DNA of 39,933 nucleotides from the NCBI GenBank assembly GCA_027002995.1, contig JALWZB010000123.1, positions 1-39,933 on the forward strand, given 5' to 3'. Position 1 is the stretch's first letter. Each line of letters opens with the position of its first letter. Below the pieces are notes generated by a model. The model did not search any database. It worked only from the letters and a program-made list of their open reading frames with translations, and had not been told where the DNA came from. Position numbers and translations under genes: made by a program. Positions 18,534 through 28,060 of this stretch are shown here, piece by piece. The DNA is from Desulfurococcales archaeon. GTDB lineage: Archaea; Thermoproteota; Thermoprotei_A; Sulfolobales; NBVN01.

Positions 18534-19396
18534 GGTGGCTCCACACCGTAGACGTTTGAGATGTTGTCCACCATTACCTTATAAAGGAACTCCTGAAGCT
18601 CAGCATCAGCACTCAGTAGTTGGTTAACCGCCTCCGCTATTTCCCAGGGGTACATGACTACTCCAGGCCTCTTAGGGTCGTCTATATAGTCACTTTCGGC
18701 CTCAACGCATAGGGCACCTAGACGCTTAGCCTGCACTAGGGCCTCACTCCTCCCTACTATCGTAGCACTGAGACCTTTCTTGCATGCGTGAAGCGCCATG
18801 CCTGTTGATGAGTGATGTAGGATCACTAACTTAGTGTTTCGCACTCCCATAGAGTTCACCATGGTTTCCACGGACTCCACTGTTATTTGACCTCCCTGCT
18901 CTAAGTGTAGGTGCAGGACGCCTCCATGATCACGAATAATTTCCAACGCCGTTAACAGCAACGCGTCGTTAGCCGCGAACGACTCAGGTATGCTCTTGTA
19001 GTGTGGCCTGCCGAACTCCCCTATCCCCTGAAGTTTACCTTCGTCAATCATCCTCGCCAGCAACTCCATTACGTTCTCACGCACGAGTGATATTACGTTT
19101 GAGGCGCTACCCCCACTCCTCTTGATTAAATGATCAATGAATGCCGGATGTACCCCTGCAATACATGCAACCTTAACGCCGGCTCTCCTGGCTTCATCGC
19201 ATTGTCTTACATGCAATTCAATAGCCTTGACAGCACCTTCCAGCGTTTGAGGTAAGCCATAGTGTTGCGGTGGGAGCGAGACTAAGGCTATGAACCAGCC
19301 TCCCTGATCCCTGAACTTCTTACTAATGCGGAAAGCACCCAGCCCCAGCGGTGAGGCATGCGCATGCGCGTCCGCTATTGGTACCGTAGCTCTCAT
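18530..19396 (-). CDS. TatD-like metal-dependent hydrolase
   Basis: Amidohydrolase-type TIM barrel with the TatD pattern: DAHAHASP (metal ligands), GIHP-equivalent IAGVHP, GEFGRPH, LHLHLEQ, ILHHSS and ESDYIDDP with the final catalytic Asp. TatD proteins are 3'-5' nucleases or related hydrolases; the substrate here is unknown. ATG 19414 is the first start, but GGAGGT lies just inside it and fits ATG 19396 (MRATVPIADAHAHAS), which I prefer. The 3' stop overlaps that of the small winged-helix gene by 4 nt (TTAA). Confidence 0.75.
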   Translation of the reverse strand: MRATVPIADAHAHASPLGLGAFRISKKFRDQGGWFIALVSLPPQHYGLPQTLEGAVKAIELHVRQCDEARRAGVKVACIAGVHPAFIDHLIKRSGGSASNVISLVRENVMELLARMIDEGKLQGIGEFGRPHYKSIPESFAANDALLLTALEIIRDHGGVLHLHLEQGGQITVESVETMVNSMGVRNTKLVILHHSSTGMALHACKKGLSATIVGRSEALVQAKRLGALCVEAESDYIDDPKRPGVVMYPWEIAEAVNQLLSADAELQEFLYKVMVDNISNVYGVEPP

Positions 19397-19501
19397 GCCT
19401 CTCGTTACCTCCATAACCTTTGAAAAGATCGTTATGTATTAAACTCCTCCAAACTAAAACTTATTAAGCAATTCCAATCCTACTTTTCACGGTGTTGAAT
19501 A

Positions 19502-19921
19502 GTGTCAATCGTCGTACGTGAATTTAACAGTATTGGTGAATTCATAAAGAGCGTAGATGACGAGTTAAGCGAAATGCGCAGGAAATTGGGAGAGCTTCTA
19601 AGAAGGCTAGAGGAACTCCGTGTGAAGGTGGAGCAAGAACGGAAGATCAAGTCCATACTCAGCAAATTAGGGGCTGCGGCATCGGCTAGCACACAGTCAA
19701 ACGTTGTTGAGCTCAAAACCATTAAGTTAATAATGAACCCTACAGCAGAGCAGGAGGTGTCGGCTTTAGAGCAGGTCGTTGAGATGCTCAACAATAAAAT
19801 CACCCAACTTCAGGCGATCAAGAAAGACTTAGATGTTCTAGGAGGAATGGACATCGAGGTAAAACTCACTGCAATATACATAGACGGATTACCTAAGAAC
19901 ATACTCATAAGAATCATGTAA
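19502..19921 (+). CDS. coiled-coil protein of unknown function
   Basis: 139 aa. Residues 5-50 and 80-110 form two heptad-rich helices (ELSEMRRKLGELLRRLEELRVKVEQ; VVEMLNNKITQLQAIKKDL), joined by an Ala/Ser-rich link, with a short C-terminal beta-like segment. No family recognised. GTG 19502 follows GGTG. It stands alone, about 200 nt before the pilus locus and reading toward it; the two may be unrelated. Confidence 0.6.
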   Translation: MSIVVREFNSIGEFIKSVDDELSEMRRKLGELLRRLEELRVKVEQERKIKSILSKLGAAASASTQSNVVELKTIKLIMNPTAEQEVSALEQVVEMLNNKITQLQAIKKDLDVLGGMDIEVKLTAIYIDGLPKNILIRIM

Positions 19922-20070
19922 GCTACCAACATAATAAGATCAAATTCCCACAGATTTTAAATAAATATTCAGCGAGTCGCCGTCAGAAATATTCAAAAGC
20001 ATTAAACTCTATTTTAAGGTCTTCATCAGGAAAACACGCTATGATAGCATTACGCTTTAGTTAGTGGTCA

Positions 20071-20080
20071 GATATATAAA
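20071..20080 (+). promoter_or_regulatory. TATA box of pilus ATPase
   Basis: GATATATAAA is a near-consensus TATA element. Transcription should begin at about 20098-20104, leaving a leader of about 20 nt with GAGG before GTG 20121. Confidence 0.6.
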
Positions 20081-20120
20081 ACATGAACGATAAAGGTTCT
20101 ATGAAGTCCTTGAGGCCCGG

Positions 20121-23100
20121 GTGGACATCTTGAAAGGTATTTTCCGTGGATTCCGCCTAAAGTTGAAGAGAAAGAAAACGCCCGAGGAGAGAATGAAGGA
20201 AGTTGTTGAGGAAAGAGAAGTTCCTAGGTTAACGATGCGAACACGTACATTCCTCAGCGGTAGGGGGCATTTACTGGCCTCGTACCCTCTCTACGAGCCG
20301 TGGGCATATGCTTTCATAGTTGAGGATCCGAAGACAGGGAAGATAGTGTATAATGTTGAGGAAGTAAGCATGAATGAAACGGAGCTTAAGACGTACAAGG
20401 AAGTTATAGATTACATTACCTGGGAATTGGAGCCACCTGAAGAAATAACTGACGCTAGGGAGTACCTAATAAAGTATGCTCGCAAGGCGATCCGCCTCTT
20501 CCAAATTAAGTTAGGTCGCACACCTGGGCTTTCCTGGGCCAAGATAAGTTACTATGTCGAGCGAGACCTGTTAGGTTATGGCCCTTTGGACCCTATCTTC
20601 AGAGATCCAAACATAGAGGACATATCATGTAACGGTGTGGGGATACCTGTATACGTATGGCATAGAAAGTTCGAGTCCCTTCCCACAAATATCGTCTTCC
20701 GCACTGAGAAGGAATTGGATGAATACATTCTTAAGCTAGCACACATGGCGGGGAAGCACATATCTGTGGCATACCCGATACTTGACGCGATACTTCCGGG
20801 AGGGCACAGAGTTGCTGCTACCTTCCAGAGGGAGGTGTCAACGAAGGGCTCCACGTTCACTATAAGGAAATTCAGGGCTGACCCCATAACCATTATTGAC
20901 TTAATAGATTACCGAACAATATCTCCTGAGATAGCTGCTTACTTCTGGCTAGCCATGGACTACAAGATGACAACACTCATACTTGGAGTTACCGGTGCTG
21001 GGAAAACCAGCACGCTGAACGCCATGGCTAACCTCCTCAGACCCACATACAAGATAGTGACTATAGAGGACACGCCCGAGCTGAGGTTACCGCAGGAGAA
21101 CTGGGTGCAGCTTGTTTCCAGGCCCTCATACCTAGCTACAGGAGGCATAGGTGAGATAACGCTATTCCACCTAGTTAAGGTCTCACTCAGGTACAGACCC
21201 GACGTAATCATAGTAGGTGAGGTCAGAGGCGAGGAAGCATACGTCCTCTTCCAAGCAATCGCCAGTGTCTCGTGGGACACGCCCGTACTAATTAAGGACT
21301 TAAATGGCAACACGTCCCTCGTACCAATTGGTAAGTTCATCGACTCCTTCTACAGGGAAGGGGAGGAAAGGGTCGCTAAGGAAATTAATGGGTACTTCGT
21401 CCTCTCTCACGAAGGCTTCAGGACCGTCTGGAAACCCATCAAATACGTCCTCAGGCACAGTACCGATGAGATCTATGTGATCAAATACGAGGGAGGCGGC
21501 GAGATAAAGGCAACAGGGAGCCACAGCGTATTTGTTCTTGACCCAGAAAGCTTGGAAATCGTCGAGAAGCCCGTCAAAGAGTTGAAACCGGGAGAACTGC
21601 TGGTATCATTCGTAAGGCTTAATCCACAGGATAAGGGAGGGAGTTACCCAATAATCGATGTTATTGAAGAGGTTGGAGACCCTGAAAAGGACTTCGTTGA
21701 CAATGTTCCTGTGCATATTGTAGATAAGGTCAAGAAGAACCCGGTAAGGCTGGCCACGTATCTCCGTTTAGAGCAAGAAAAGAGCTACAGGACGCGGCTC
21801 AAGTTACGTAGGCGGAGAAGCAACGTAGAGATACCTGCAGTGATTACGTTAGACGAGGACCTCGCATTCGTATTCGGTGCTTACCTCGCCGATGGCTCAG
21901 TATACAGGAGGAAAGGAAGCGTCCTCATATTCTCGTTCGGGAAGTCAGAGAAGCAATCAATAGCTGATAGAGTAAGGAGAATCATGAAGGAGAAGTTCGG
22001 TATAGAGCCGTACATGCAGGATAGGGGCACCTACGTCATGTTCTTCTATGACAATACACTATTAGCGGAACTATTCGCGAAAATCCTTGGGAGAACGAGG
22101 CAAGAGAAGAGAATACCACAAGTAATGTGGGAAGCGCCAGCCTCCGTAGTTAAGGCATTCTTTGAAGGACTCAAGACCGACACCAGAAGAACACTAAAGA
22201 GAAGATACACATCTTACACTACATCATCACTTAACTTAGCGCATCAATTAGTATGGTTAGCTAGGATCAACGGTTTCTACGCTACCCTCCAAGTAGAGAG
22301 AGGAACAGGGAAAAACGCTGGAAAAACATACTATACGGTTAATATATACTTCGATACATACTACAGGAAACCTAACACATCAGAAAAAATACCGGCCAAG
22401 GCGATATTAAGACTCATCGAAAAATCACGTGCGAAGAACATGCCGTTTAGGCTGACCTACATTAAGAGAAGAAAGTACCTATCGAAGACTAAGGTAATCG
22501 AAATCCTCGAATGGATCATGAAGGAGGGAGAACTTACACCTGAAGTTAGGGACTTAATAACTAAAGTGAAGAACTTCATGAACGGTAACCTCACTATCGC
22601 AGAAGTTAGGGAAATAAGCAAAGAACCGTATAAGGGTTATGTTTACGACATTTCAGTACCGAACACGGAGTCGTTCTTTGGAGGTAACGTACCCATACTA
22701 CTGCATAACACAGGTCACTCAGGTATGACCACACTACACGCGGAATCAATAGATGCCGCGGTCAAGCGATTAACATCCCCACCCATGAACATCCCGCCAT
22801 CATACATACCGCTCATAAACATCGCCATGGTAATAAAGCGGGTCGTCAGAACAGATGAAACCGGCAGGCCCAGACCAGCCAGGAGAATAACGAACATCTG
22901 GGAAATCGAGGACTACGAGAAATACAAGGAAATAGCCAGGTGGGACCCAATACGCGACACCTTCAGCTTAAAATTAAGCGACAGCATAGTCCTAAAGAAA
23001 ATCAGTGAGCTAACCGGCAAACCAATGGAGAACCTCATAGAAGAGATAGCGCGAAGAAAAGCCATACTGGAATGGCTAGCCGCAAACCGTATCAGATCCT

Positions 23101-23183
23101 ACCGAGAAGTAGCAACGTACGTACAGAAATACTACATAAACCCAAGAGCAGTCCTCAGAGAGATAGGTATAGGCGAAATCTGA
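20121..23183 (+). CDS. type IV pilus/secretion ATPase (GspE/TadA family), intein-containing
   Basis: Cytoplasmic motor ATPase that powers pilin assembly with a TadC/FlaJ-type platform protein. The precursor is 1020 aa, of which 482 are intein; the mature protein is about 538 aa. Extein motifs: Walker A LGVTGAGKTSTLN (about 289), Asp box VTIEDTPELRLPQ, Walker B/GEVRGEEAYVLFQ and the His box TGHSGMTTLHAES. The intein separates FQAIA from TGHSGM, between the Walker B and His-box elements, so activity requires splicing. GTG 20121 follows GAGG by 6 nt. It is on the plus strand, opposite to the adjacent pilin-like genes and platform protein (28730), an unusual split. Archaellum FlaI or Aap/Ups-type pilus ATPase are both possible; pilin context favours a pilus. 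Confidence 0.93.
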   Translation: MDILKGIFRGFRLKLKRKKTPEERMKEVVEEREVPRLTMRTRTFLSGRGHLLASYPLYEPWAYAFIVEDPKTGKIVYNVEEVSMNETELKTYKEVIDYITWELEPPEEITDAREYLIKYARKAIRLFQIKLGRTPGLSWAKISYYVERDLLGYGPLDPIFRDPNIEDISCNGVGIPVYVWHRKFESLPTNIVFRTEKELDEYILKLAHMAGKHISVAYPILDAILPGGHRVAATFQREVSTKGSTFTIRKFRADPITIIDLIDYRTISPEIAAYFWLAMDYKMTTLILGVTGAGKTSTLNAMANLLRPTYKIVTIEDTPELRLPQENWVQLVSRPSYLATGGIGEITLFHLVKVSLRYRPDVIIVGEVRGEEAYVLFQAIASVSWDTPVLIKDLNGNTSLVPIGKFIDSFYREGEERVAKEINGYFVLSHEGFRTVWKPIKYVLRHSTDEIYVIKYEGGGEIKATGSHSVFVLDPESLEIVEKPVKELKPGELLVSFVRLNPQDKGGSYPIIDVIEEVGDPEKDFVDNVPVHIVDKVKKNPVRLATYLRLEQEKSYRTRLKLRRRRSNVEIPAVITLDEDLAFVFGAYLADGSVYRRKGSVLIFSFGKSEKQSIADRVRRIMKEKFGIEPYMQDRGTYVMFFYDNTLLAELFAKILGRTRQEKRIPQVMWEAPASVVKAFFEGLKTDTRRTLKRRYTSYTTSSLNLAHQLVWLARINGFYATLQVERGTGKNAGKTYYTVNIYFDTYYRKPNTSEKIPAKAILRLIEKSRAKNMPFRLTYIKRRKYLSKTKVIEILEWIMKEGELTPEVRDLITKVKNFMNGNLTIAEVREISKEPYKGYVYDISVPNTESFFGGNVPILLHNTGHSGMTTLHAESIDAAVKRLTSPPMNIPPSYIPLINIAMVIKRVVRTDETGRPRPARRITNIWEIEDYEKYKEIARWDPIRDTFSLKLSDSIVLKKISELTGKPMENLIEEIARRKAILEWLAANRIRSYREVATYVQKYYINPRAVLREIGIGEI
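21264..22709 (+). mobile_element. intein with LAGLIDADG-like homing-endonuclease motifs
   Basis: 482 residues, in frame, at the conserved AIA/TGH site. N-terminal block A is SVSWDTPVLI (Ser1 instead of the common Cys); block B GSHSVFVL has the TxxH motif (ATGSH); block C LAFVFGAYLADGSV and block E FFEGLKTDT form two LAGLIDADG-like motifs with catalytic Asp; block F GYVYDISVPNTESFF; block G VPILLHN followed by Thr+1. All splicing residues are present, so it should be active. The endonuclease second motif has Thr in place of Gly, so nuclease activity is less certain. It would home to intein-free alleles of the same gene. Confidence 0.9.
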
Positions 23184-23206
23184 GTTCCGTATTTCTATTA
23201 AGCACT

Positions 23207-25336
23207 TTATCCTGACTTAGTTAGTAGCCATACATAGAGTGCTGTGAACACCGCTAACGTAGCGTCAAAGTCCGGATCCGTTCCATGCGGATCCTTACCT
23301 GTCCAATCAAGAGGTGGGAGAGAGTTAATTATTATGTATCCGTCACCCTCAGCCCACGCAGCACTAACTATTTTGTTTGCGCTAGCATTTATGTAGAACA
23401 CGTAAGTTGGGTTAGCATTGGGTGAAGTTACCACAACGCTATAGTTGCTCCACACGCTATTCTGTAAGTTATACAAGCTAAACACGTCCACCATGTCCTC
23501 CCAGTTAGCTCCCGCGCTCGCAATGATGTTGCTTGAAGTGTCTATTACAAGGTTTGAGGGATATACTGGTGGCGCCCCAACTATGTTGACCCAAATCCAC
23601 CCGTCATTCTTAACATGATCCATTACTATTGCCGGGTCTATTGGGGACTGCATTCCATGTAGGTTTATTATGATCGCGTTCTTTGGCGGGTTATTAATTA
23701 GCAAATTATCCAGTAAGCTCTCATTATTTATGACTATGTAATTAGATATACCCACTGAAAGAAGTTTATTCTCAACCAGCGATGTCAGCTTCTGGAGATC
23801 CTCAGTTACGTTTCCGCCACCTATTCCTTGAGCCGCATAGTTATTCAGCGCCAGCAGGTAGACTGTCGGGAGATTCTTGAAGTACGGGTTATTAATACCC
23901 CACTCCACAAGTAAGTACTCTAAACCTATGTAGAATTCGTAATACCTACTTCCCGTGTACCTGTATGGATCTAGGAGCATCAAGACCACTCTATAAATGT
24001 CTGACCTATTTAGTGGGAAGAGGGCATCGAATACGAATGATCTAGGTCCGTGCTCGGAGAAGGGCATATCCTTGTAATGCACGAACCTCCAGCCTTGTGG
24101 TGTATACCTGTATATTGCAACGTAGAATATTCTTAGATCCATCCTGTAATTATCCCCGTAGTTCATTATGTGGACGTAGTAATCGTAGGTTATCTTCGCT
24201 GATATCCTAATGTAGTCAGCATTCGTTATATCCTTCCCAATCAATATCTTCATTATCATAACATCATCGTCAAGCCCCCCATAGTTGTCGGCATTACTAT
24301 TTATGGTATCGAGCGCTAATTCCTTCACACCATTATTATCGTAGTCCTCAACAACCCCGAAGCCACCTGGGTAGTTGTATACCTCAACGGGGTTAGTATC
24401 TATCAACATATATGTGTTTCCATAGTCGTAACTGATGTATTCGTTCTGGTAGAAACCATCAATATAGACAAAGTCCGTACCCATGTAAAAAGTACCTAAG
24501 AATCCTGTGTACTTGTAACAGATCCCTGAGGCATAACAGTACCCTACAACGTAATACCCAGGATGATCATAGTCGTCAAATATGAAGGACTTTGATATTC
24601 CACTGATGTAAGCATTCGAAATCCTACCTGTGGGTCTCTCAGCATAGACATCAGCATGCGCAAGAATCTGATCAGCTCCAATTAGCTTGAAACCCGACGT
24701 CGGATAGAACAACCCTCTCCACGTCCCTCCCCCGCCCCCCGCAAGGGTTGCGGGCGGCACTAGGTAAGCTGCTCCCGTACCGGCATTTGGTAGCACGTTA
24801 CCTCTGGCGGTCACTACCCTAAAGTAATATTGACTAGCTTGATCCGTCGGTATGGCTAATTTAATTAATAAGGAGTCGCCGGGTTGAAGAGTAGGGTAAA
24901 TACCCCTTACTAAGGACTCGCGATTAGGTGTCCCTGGGTTTATGACAGCCCACTCCACTATAGATGGCGTTACTTGAGGTGTTCCTATTTGGGAGAAGTC
25001 AATTATGGATACTATCTTACCCGTAGTCTTATTTATCAATATTAACGTGTGTAGCGTTACAGGTACTGAACCTGTGTTATTGATCCAGATCCCAGGGAAT
25101 ATCCCCCTTAAGAGATTCTGTTGAGTCTGCGGAACACCGCTAACCGTTAATGTCTCCTCATTACGTAACTGCAGGAATTTTGCCTTACTAATTATATTCT
25201 CTTGCCTCGACAGCGTGGACATCTGAATACGTAACATTAGCGGTATCACGGCAGTAAATAGGACGGCAAGTATTAATACCCCAGCTATAAGCTCGGACTG
25301 AGCTTTCCTTGACAGACGTACCCTAACACACCTCAT
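23207..25336 (-). CDS. very large pilin-like (class III signal) surface protein
   Basis: 709 aa (ATG 25336, one base overlapping the upstream stop; GTG 25339 adds one codon). The N-terminus RLSRKAQSELIAGVLILAV resembles a class III prepilin: a basic residue and Ala before QSE, then a hydrophobic helix of about 20 residues, to be cut before the helix by a PibD-type peptidase. The remaining 650 residues are an extracellular domain rich in Tyr, Asn, Ser and Thr, with N-x-S/T sequons and beta-rich, non-repetitive sequence. Normal pilins are 120-150 aa, so this may be a tip adhesin or an anchored adhesin. It is the last gene of a minus-strand run; no peptidase gene is in the window. Confidence 0.6.
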   Translation of the reverse strand: MRCVRVRLSRKAQSELIAGVLILAVLFTAVIPLMLRIQMSTLSRQENIISKAKFLQLRNEETLTVSGVPQTQQNLLRGIFPGIWINNTGSVPVTLHTLILINKTTGKIVSIIDFSQIGTPQVTPSIVEWAVINPGTPNRESLVRGIYPTLQPGDSLLIKLAIPTDQASQYYFRVVTARGNVLPNAGTGAAYLVPPATLAGGGGGTWRGLFYPTSGFKLIGADQILAHADVYAERPTGRISNAYISGISKSFIFDDYDHPGYYVVGYCYASGICYKYTGFLGTFYMGTDFVYIDGFYQNEYISYDYGNTYMLIDTNPVEVYNYPGGFGVVEDYDNNGVKELALDTINSNADNYGGLDDDVMIMKILIGKDITNADYIRISAKITYDYYVHIMNYGDNYRMDLRIFYVAIYRYTPQGWRFVHYKDMPFSEHGPRSFVFDALFPLNRSDIYRVVLMLLDPYRYTGSRYYEFYIGLEYLLVEWGINNPYFKNLPTVYLLALNNYAAQGIGGGNVTEDLQKLTSLVENKLLSVGISNYIVINNESLLDNLLINNPPKNAIIINLHGMQSPIDPAIVMDHVKNDGWIWVNIVGAPPVYPSNLVIDTSSNIIASAGANWEDMVDVFSLYNLQNSVWSNYSVVVTSPNANPTYVFYINASANKIVSAAWAEGDGYIIINSLPPLDWTGKDPHGTDPDFDATLAVFTALYVWLLTKSG

Positions 25337-26058
25337 CACGTACCACCCCCGAGTGGGGTTGAGATCCTCTCAACCCCATAGAACTTCGGACCTATCTGAA
25401 TAAGGGTGTAAAACGTGAAGTCATAATCCTCCCAATCCGGAGGAGCGGTGAATTTAACCATCACGTAAGCGCTTGGGTAAGGAGTGGTATTAAGCGTTGG
25501 AACCCTGTAGATTGGTACTTTGCTTAAACCGAAACTCTTAAGGCTTAAGCCACTAGGCGTTAATAACACATTATCCCCGGACACGTTCTGTGGATTCAAA
25601 ACCACAGGAACATAATCCGTAGAATTAACCTGAACCTTAAGGTAACTAACGTTCAAACCACCCCACAACTGAAGCGTTGGACCACCCTCAACATAAATAC
25701 TCGGCGGAGATCCAAAAGTAATCAACGGCACAACTAAGAAATAATCTCTAGCACCATAACTCAGAAGAACTAACTTAAAGATGAAAGTATGATTATAACC
25801 AGCACTAGGATCGTTAGGGTCAGCCGGAATATAGGAATGATACACTAAAGTCACAAACTCATCAGCGGCCGCCGCATTAACAGCATCCGAAACATCCTCC
25901 TGAGAAGAAATAACCGCAGCCTGACTAGTAAACAACGCAACAATAGCCACACCAACAGCCAACGACGCACCAACAAGCAAGATAACTGCTATAACATTTG
26001 CTTGACCCTCTCTAAGGGATGCGTACAACCTCAATACCTTACTATGCCTCCAACTCAT
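25336..26058 (-). CDS. 240-aa pilin-like protein
   Basis: N-terminal EGQANVIAVILLVGASLAVGVAIVALF fits a class III prepilin, with Gly-Gln at the cleavage site and a 20-residue hydrophobic helix, preceded by a basic N-region (RHSKVLRLYASLR). The ectodomain of about 190 residues is beta-rich with several N-x-T/S sequons. ATG 26058 is preceded by GGGAGGAA, spaced well. Its stop codon overlaps the start of the 709-aa gene (TGATG), so the two are translated together and probably assemble together as minor pilins. Confidence 0.6.
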   Translation of the reverse strand: MSWRHSKVLRLYASLREGQANVIAVILLVGASLAVGVAIVALFTSQAAVISSQEDVSDAVNAAAADEFVTLVYHSYIPADPNDPSAGYNHTFIFKLVLLSYGARDYFLVVPLITFGSPPSIYVEGGPTLQLWGGLNVSYLKVQVNSTDYVPVVLNPQNVSGDNVLLTPSGLSLKSFGLSKVPIYRVPTLNTTPYPSAYVMVKFTAPPDWEDYDFTFYTLIQIGPKFYGVERISTPLGGGT

Positions 26059-26174
26059 AGTCGTTATCCGCTAGATAATTCCTCCCTAAAATAAATAAGT
26101 TTATGGATAAAAACGATTTGAAGATAAATGGGTAATAAATAATTATATCGAGTTGATTGTAGTAAATTGTGAAT

Positions 26175-27506
26175 TTAAGTAATTATTGTTACAAACCAGG
26201 GCAAAACCTTTAGTAAGGCCAGGAGGAGCTGAAGGAACTGAGCTACAACTATAATAATTAGTAATAATTTACCTCTATCCCTAAAGGAAGTCAAGAGAAT
26301 ATCCGACAAAATAAAGTAAAGGAAAGGAATTACGTAGATATAATACCAATCGAGTTCGCCATAAAGCAAATTAATTAACGATAGTGAAGCTACTGCAAGC
26401 ACTAAGGCCCTAAGTCTACATAACTTACCGCTTAATCCTTTCCATAAATAAAAAAGATATGATGGGAAAAGTAGATACCATGAAATCCCTGTAAGCCCAA
26501 TGTAAATAATTAGATAATGCTTATTTACCTGAGTGAATGTCGAGTTAACTATGATAGGAATACTAATTACTGACGAGTTAACAATTGACGTGCTCAGTGA
26601 GATTAATATTGATATGTTACCAGGATAGAACCAATATTCAACCCTACCTAGAAGCTTAAGTAAAGCAATAATAGCTAACGGGAATGAGAGAGGATGTCTA
26701 TGACTCATGTAGGAGATCATCTTAAAATTATGATTAAATATTTCTAAAAAACCATAGCGAACCGCGTCCATAACAAACGCGGAGGAATACACGGTCAGTG
26801 AGGTCAGCAGGAAGACAATGAAATTTAAAATAGCAGTACTACATCCGCAGGATACTTTAGCACCTTCCTTGATACCCTTATGAGTATGGGTAGCAAAATA
26901 CGAGTTAATAAGTTCCCAAAGTAAATATACGGGAATAACTAGTAGCGGAAAGATAGCCTGCCACTTACAAGCTATAGATGCACCAGTGAAAATACTAAAG
27001 GCAATTAAGAACACAACAGATGTCCCTGGCCTCATGCTTTCTTTCTTTTTTACCCATATAAAAAATAGTGCTAGAGAGACTGCAGTAAAACTAAAGGCTG
27101 ATGGGTCTAGTAAGTAGTACCGGAAAACATTAAGGACTAATGAATCAGTAGTAATAAGCAATGTTGTAAAGAAAGCAACATCTCCAGATATCTGACTAAA
27201 AGTTAAGTAAAGAAATAATACCATAACGCCGTAAAGTAGGAAATTAAGTAACCAAGGAACCCCAATACTAAAGAATAAACCAATTAGGTACTTACCCAAT
27301 GGAGGATGCTCAAAATTACATTGTAATGGGGTTAATCCTCGGAAAAGCATTTTCCCGCAGTTAATGTACAGTACTTGATCCATGTAAGAAGGTGGATTGG
27401 AATAAGGAGCTAGGGAAGAAAATAATAAAAAGACAGCTATAGATGCAGAGATTAAAAGAATAACCGGAGGTTGCAACACTTTCCTTAGTACTTCCCTGCC
27501 TGTCAA
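26175..27506 (-). CDS. GT39-like dolichyl-phosphate-mannose-dependent mannosyltransferase
   Basis: About 443 aa with roughly 10-12 hydrophobic segments. The first extracytoplasmic loop carries EHPPLGKYLIG, a hallmark of the GT39/PMT superfamily, and a later LLDPSAFSF and ACKWQA fit the same fold. Archaeal relatives transfer mannose from a lipid carrier to protein or lipid on the outer face of the membrane. The gene is AT-richer than its neighbours and interrupts the pilin-like run, so it may have been acquired. TTG 27506 follows GGTGGTGATC, a 9/10 match to the consensus GGAGGTGATC, at 8 nt and is preferred to the track start (27521). Decoration of pilins is inferred from position. Confidence 0.65.
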   Translation of the reverse strand: MTGREVLRKVLQPPVILLISASIAVFLLFSSLAPYSNPPSYMDQVLYINCGKMLFRGLTPLQCNFEHPPLGKYLIGLFFSIGVPWLLNFLLYGVMVLFLYLTFSQISGDVAFFTTLLITTDSLVLNVFRYYLLDPSAFSFTAVSLALFFIWVKKKESMRPGTSVVFLIAFSIFTGASIACKWQAIFPLLVIPVYLLWELINSYFATHTHKGIKEGAKVSCGCSTAILNFIVFLLTSLTVYSSAFVMDAVRYGFLEIFNHNFKMISYMSHRHPLSFPLAIIALLKLLGRVEYWFYPGNISILISLSTSIVNSSVISIPIIVNSTFTQVNKHYLIIYIGLTGISWYLLFPSYLFYLWKGLSGKLCRLRALVLAVASLSLINLLYGELDWYYIYVIPFLYFILSDILLTSFRDRGKLLLIIIVVAQFLQLLLALLKVLPWFVTIIT

Positions 27507-27611
27507 TAAGATCACCACCAAGATATCATGTCACTTAAAGAATGCTAACCCTAAAAATACCAATTGTCTTATTCGGGTTAACTTAAATATACAAAGCTGT
27601 AAGAGTGTTTC

Positions 27612-27638
27612 GAAAAACTAAGTTTCTAAACTAGTTTA
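27612..27638 (-). terminator. likely end of the pilin transcript
   Basis: A perfect 12-bp palindrome, TAAACTAGTTTA (27627-27638), covers the pilin stop codon and is followed on the minus strand by TTTTT (27613-27617). This is a plausible T-rich archaeal terminator. A TATA-like TATATTTAA for the next gene follows at about 27583-27591. Confidence 0.4.
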
Positions 27639-28049
27639 ACTCGAACTCGAAGCAGTTATAACTGTTGAGTATACATTACCAGCCGCTGTGTAAACCTTCA
27701 CTTGATAGGATGCTCCAGCTACTATCTGCCCGCTAGCCGCATTAAAACTAATAGTAATTATAGTGTCTGTACCAGGACCTACGGTCGCTGTAGTGGACGT
27801 ACTAAGACCAGTACCTACAATCTCTACTTTATTTATTACAGCGCTGGCTGTTCCTGTGTTCTTTACGTGTAACGATAGTGTTCCATCAGCAGATAGTGTG
27901 GAATCTGGCATTATTTGTAGGGATTCCGTTGATCCGAAGGTACCCCATATTCCCATTATCCATCCTATTACTCCTATTGCTATCACTAGGGTTACCGCTA
28001 TTATGATAACTGTTGCGAGTATTGGTGATATACCTTTCCGTAGATTCAT
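27636..28049 (-). CDS. type IV prepilin (probable major pilin)
   Basis: 137 aa. Class III signal RKGISPILATVIIIAV: basic residue and Gly, then Ile-Ser-Pro and a hydrophobic helix of about 22 residues. This is the common crenarchaeal form, processed by PibD after KG. The ectodomain is small, Ser/Thr/Gly/Ala-rich and without cysteine (MPDSTLSADGTLSLHV, VGPGTDTIITISF), typical for a fibre-forming pilin. ATG 28049. Its promoter has a conspicuous inverted repeat. Its short size and dedicated promoter make it the best candidate for the major subunit; AapB-like genes are the closest comparison. Confidence 0.85.
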   Translation of the reverse strand: MNLRKGISPILATVIIIAVTLVIAIGVIGWIMGIWGTFGSTESLQIMPDSTLSADGTLSLHVKNTGTASAVINKVEIVGTGLSTSTTATVGPGTDTIITISFNAASGQIVAGASYQVKVYTAAGNVYSTVITASSSS

Positions 28050-28060
28050 TGGACTAACAC

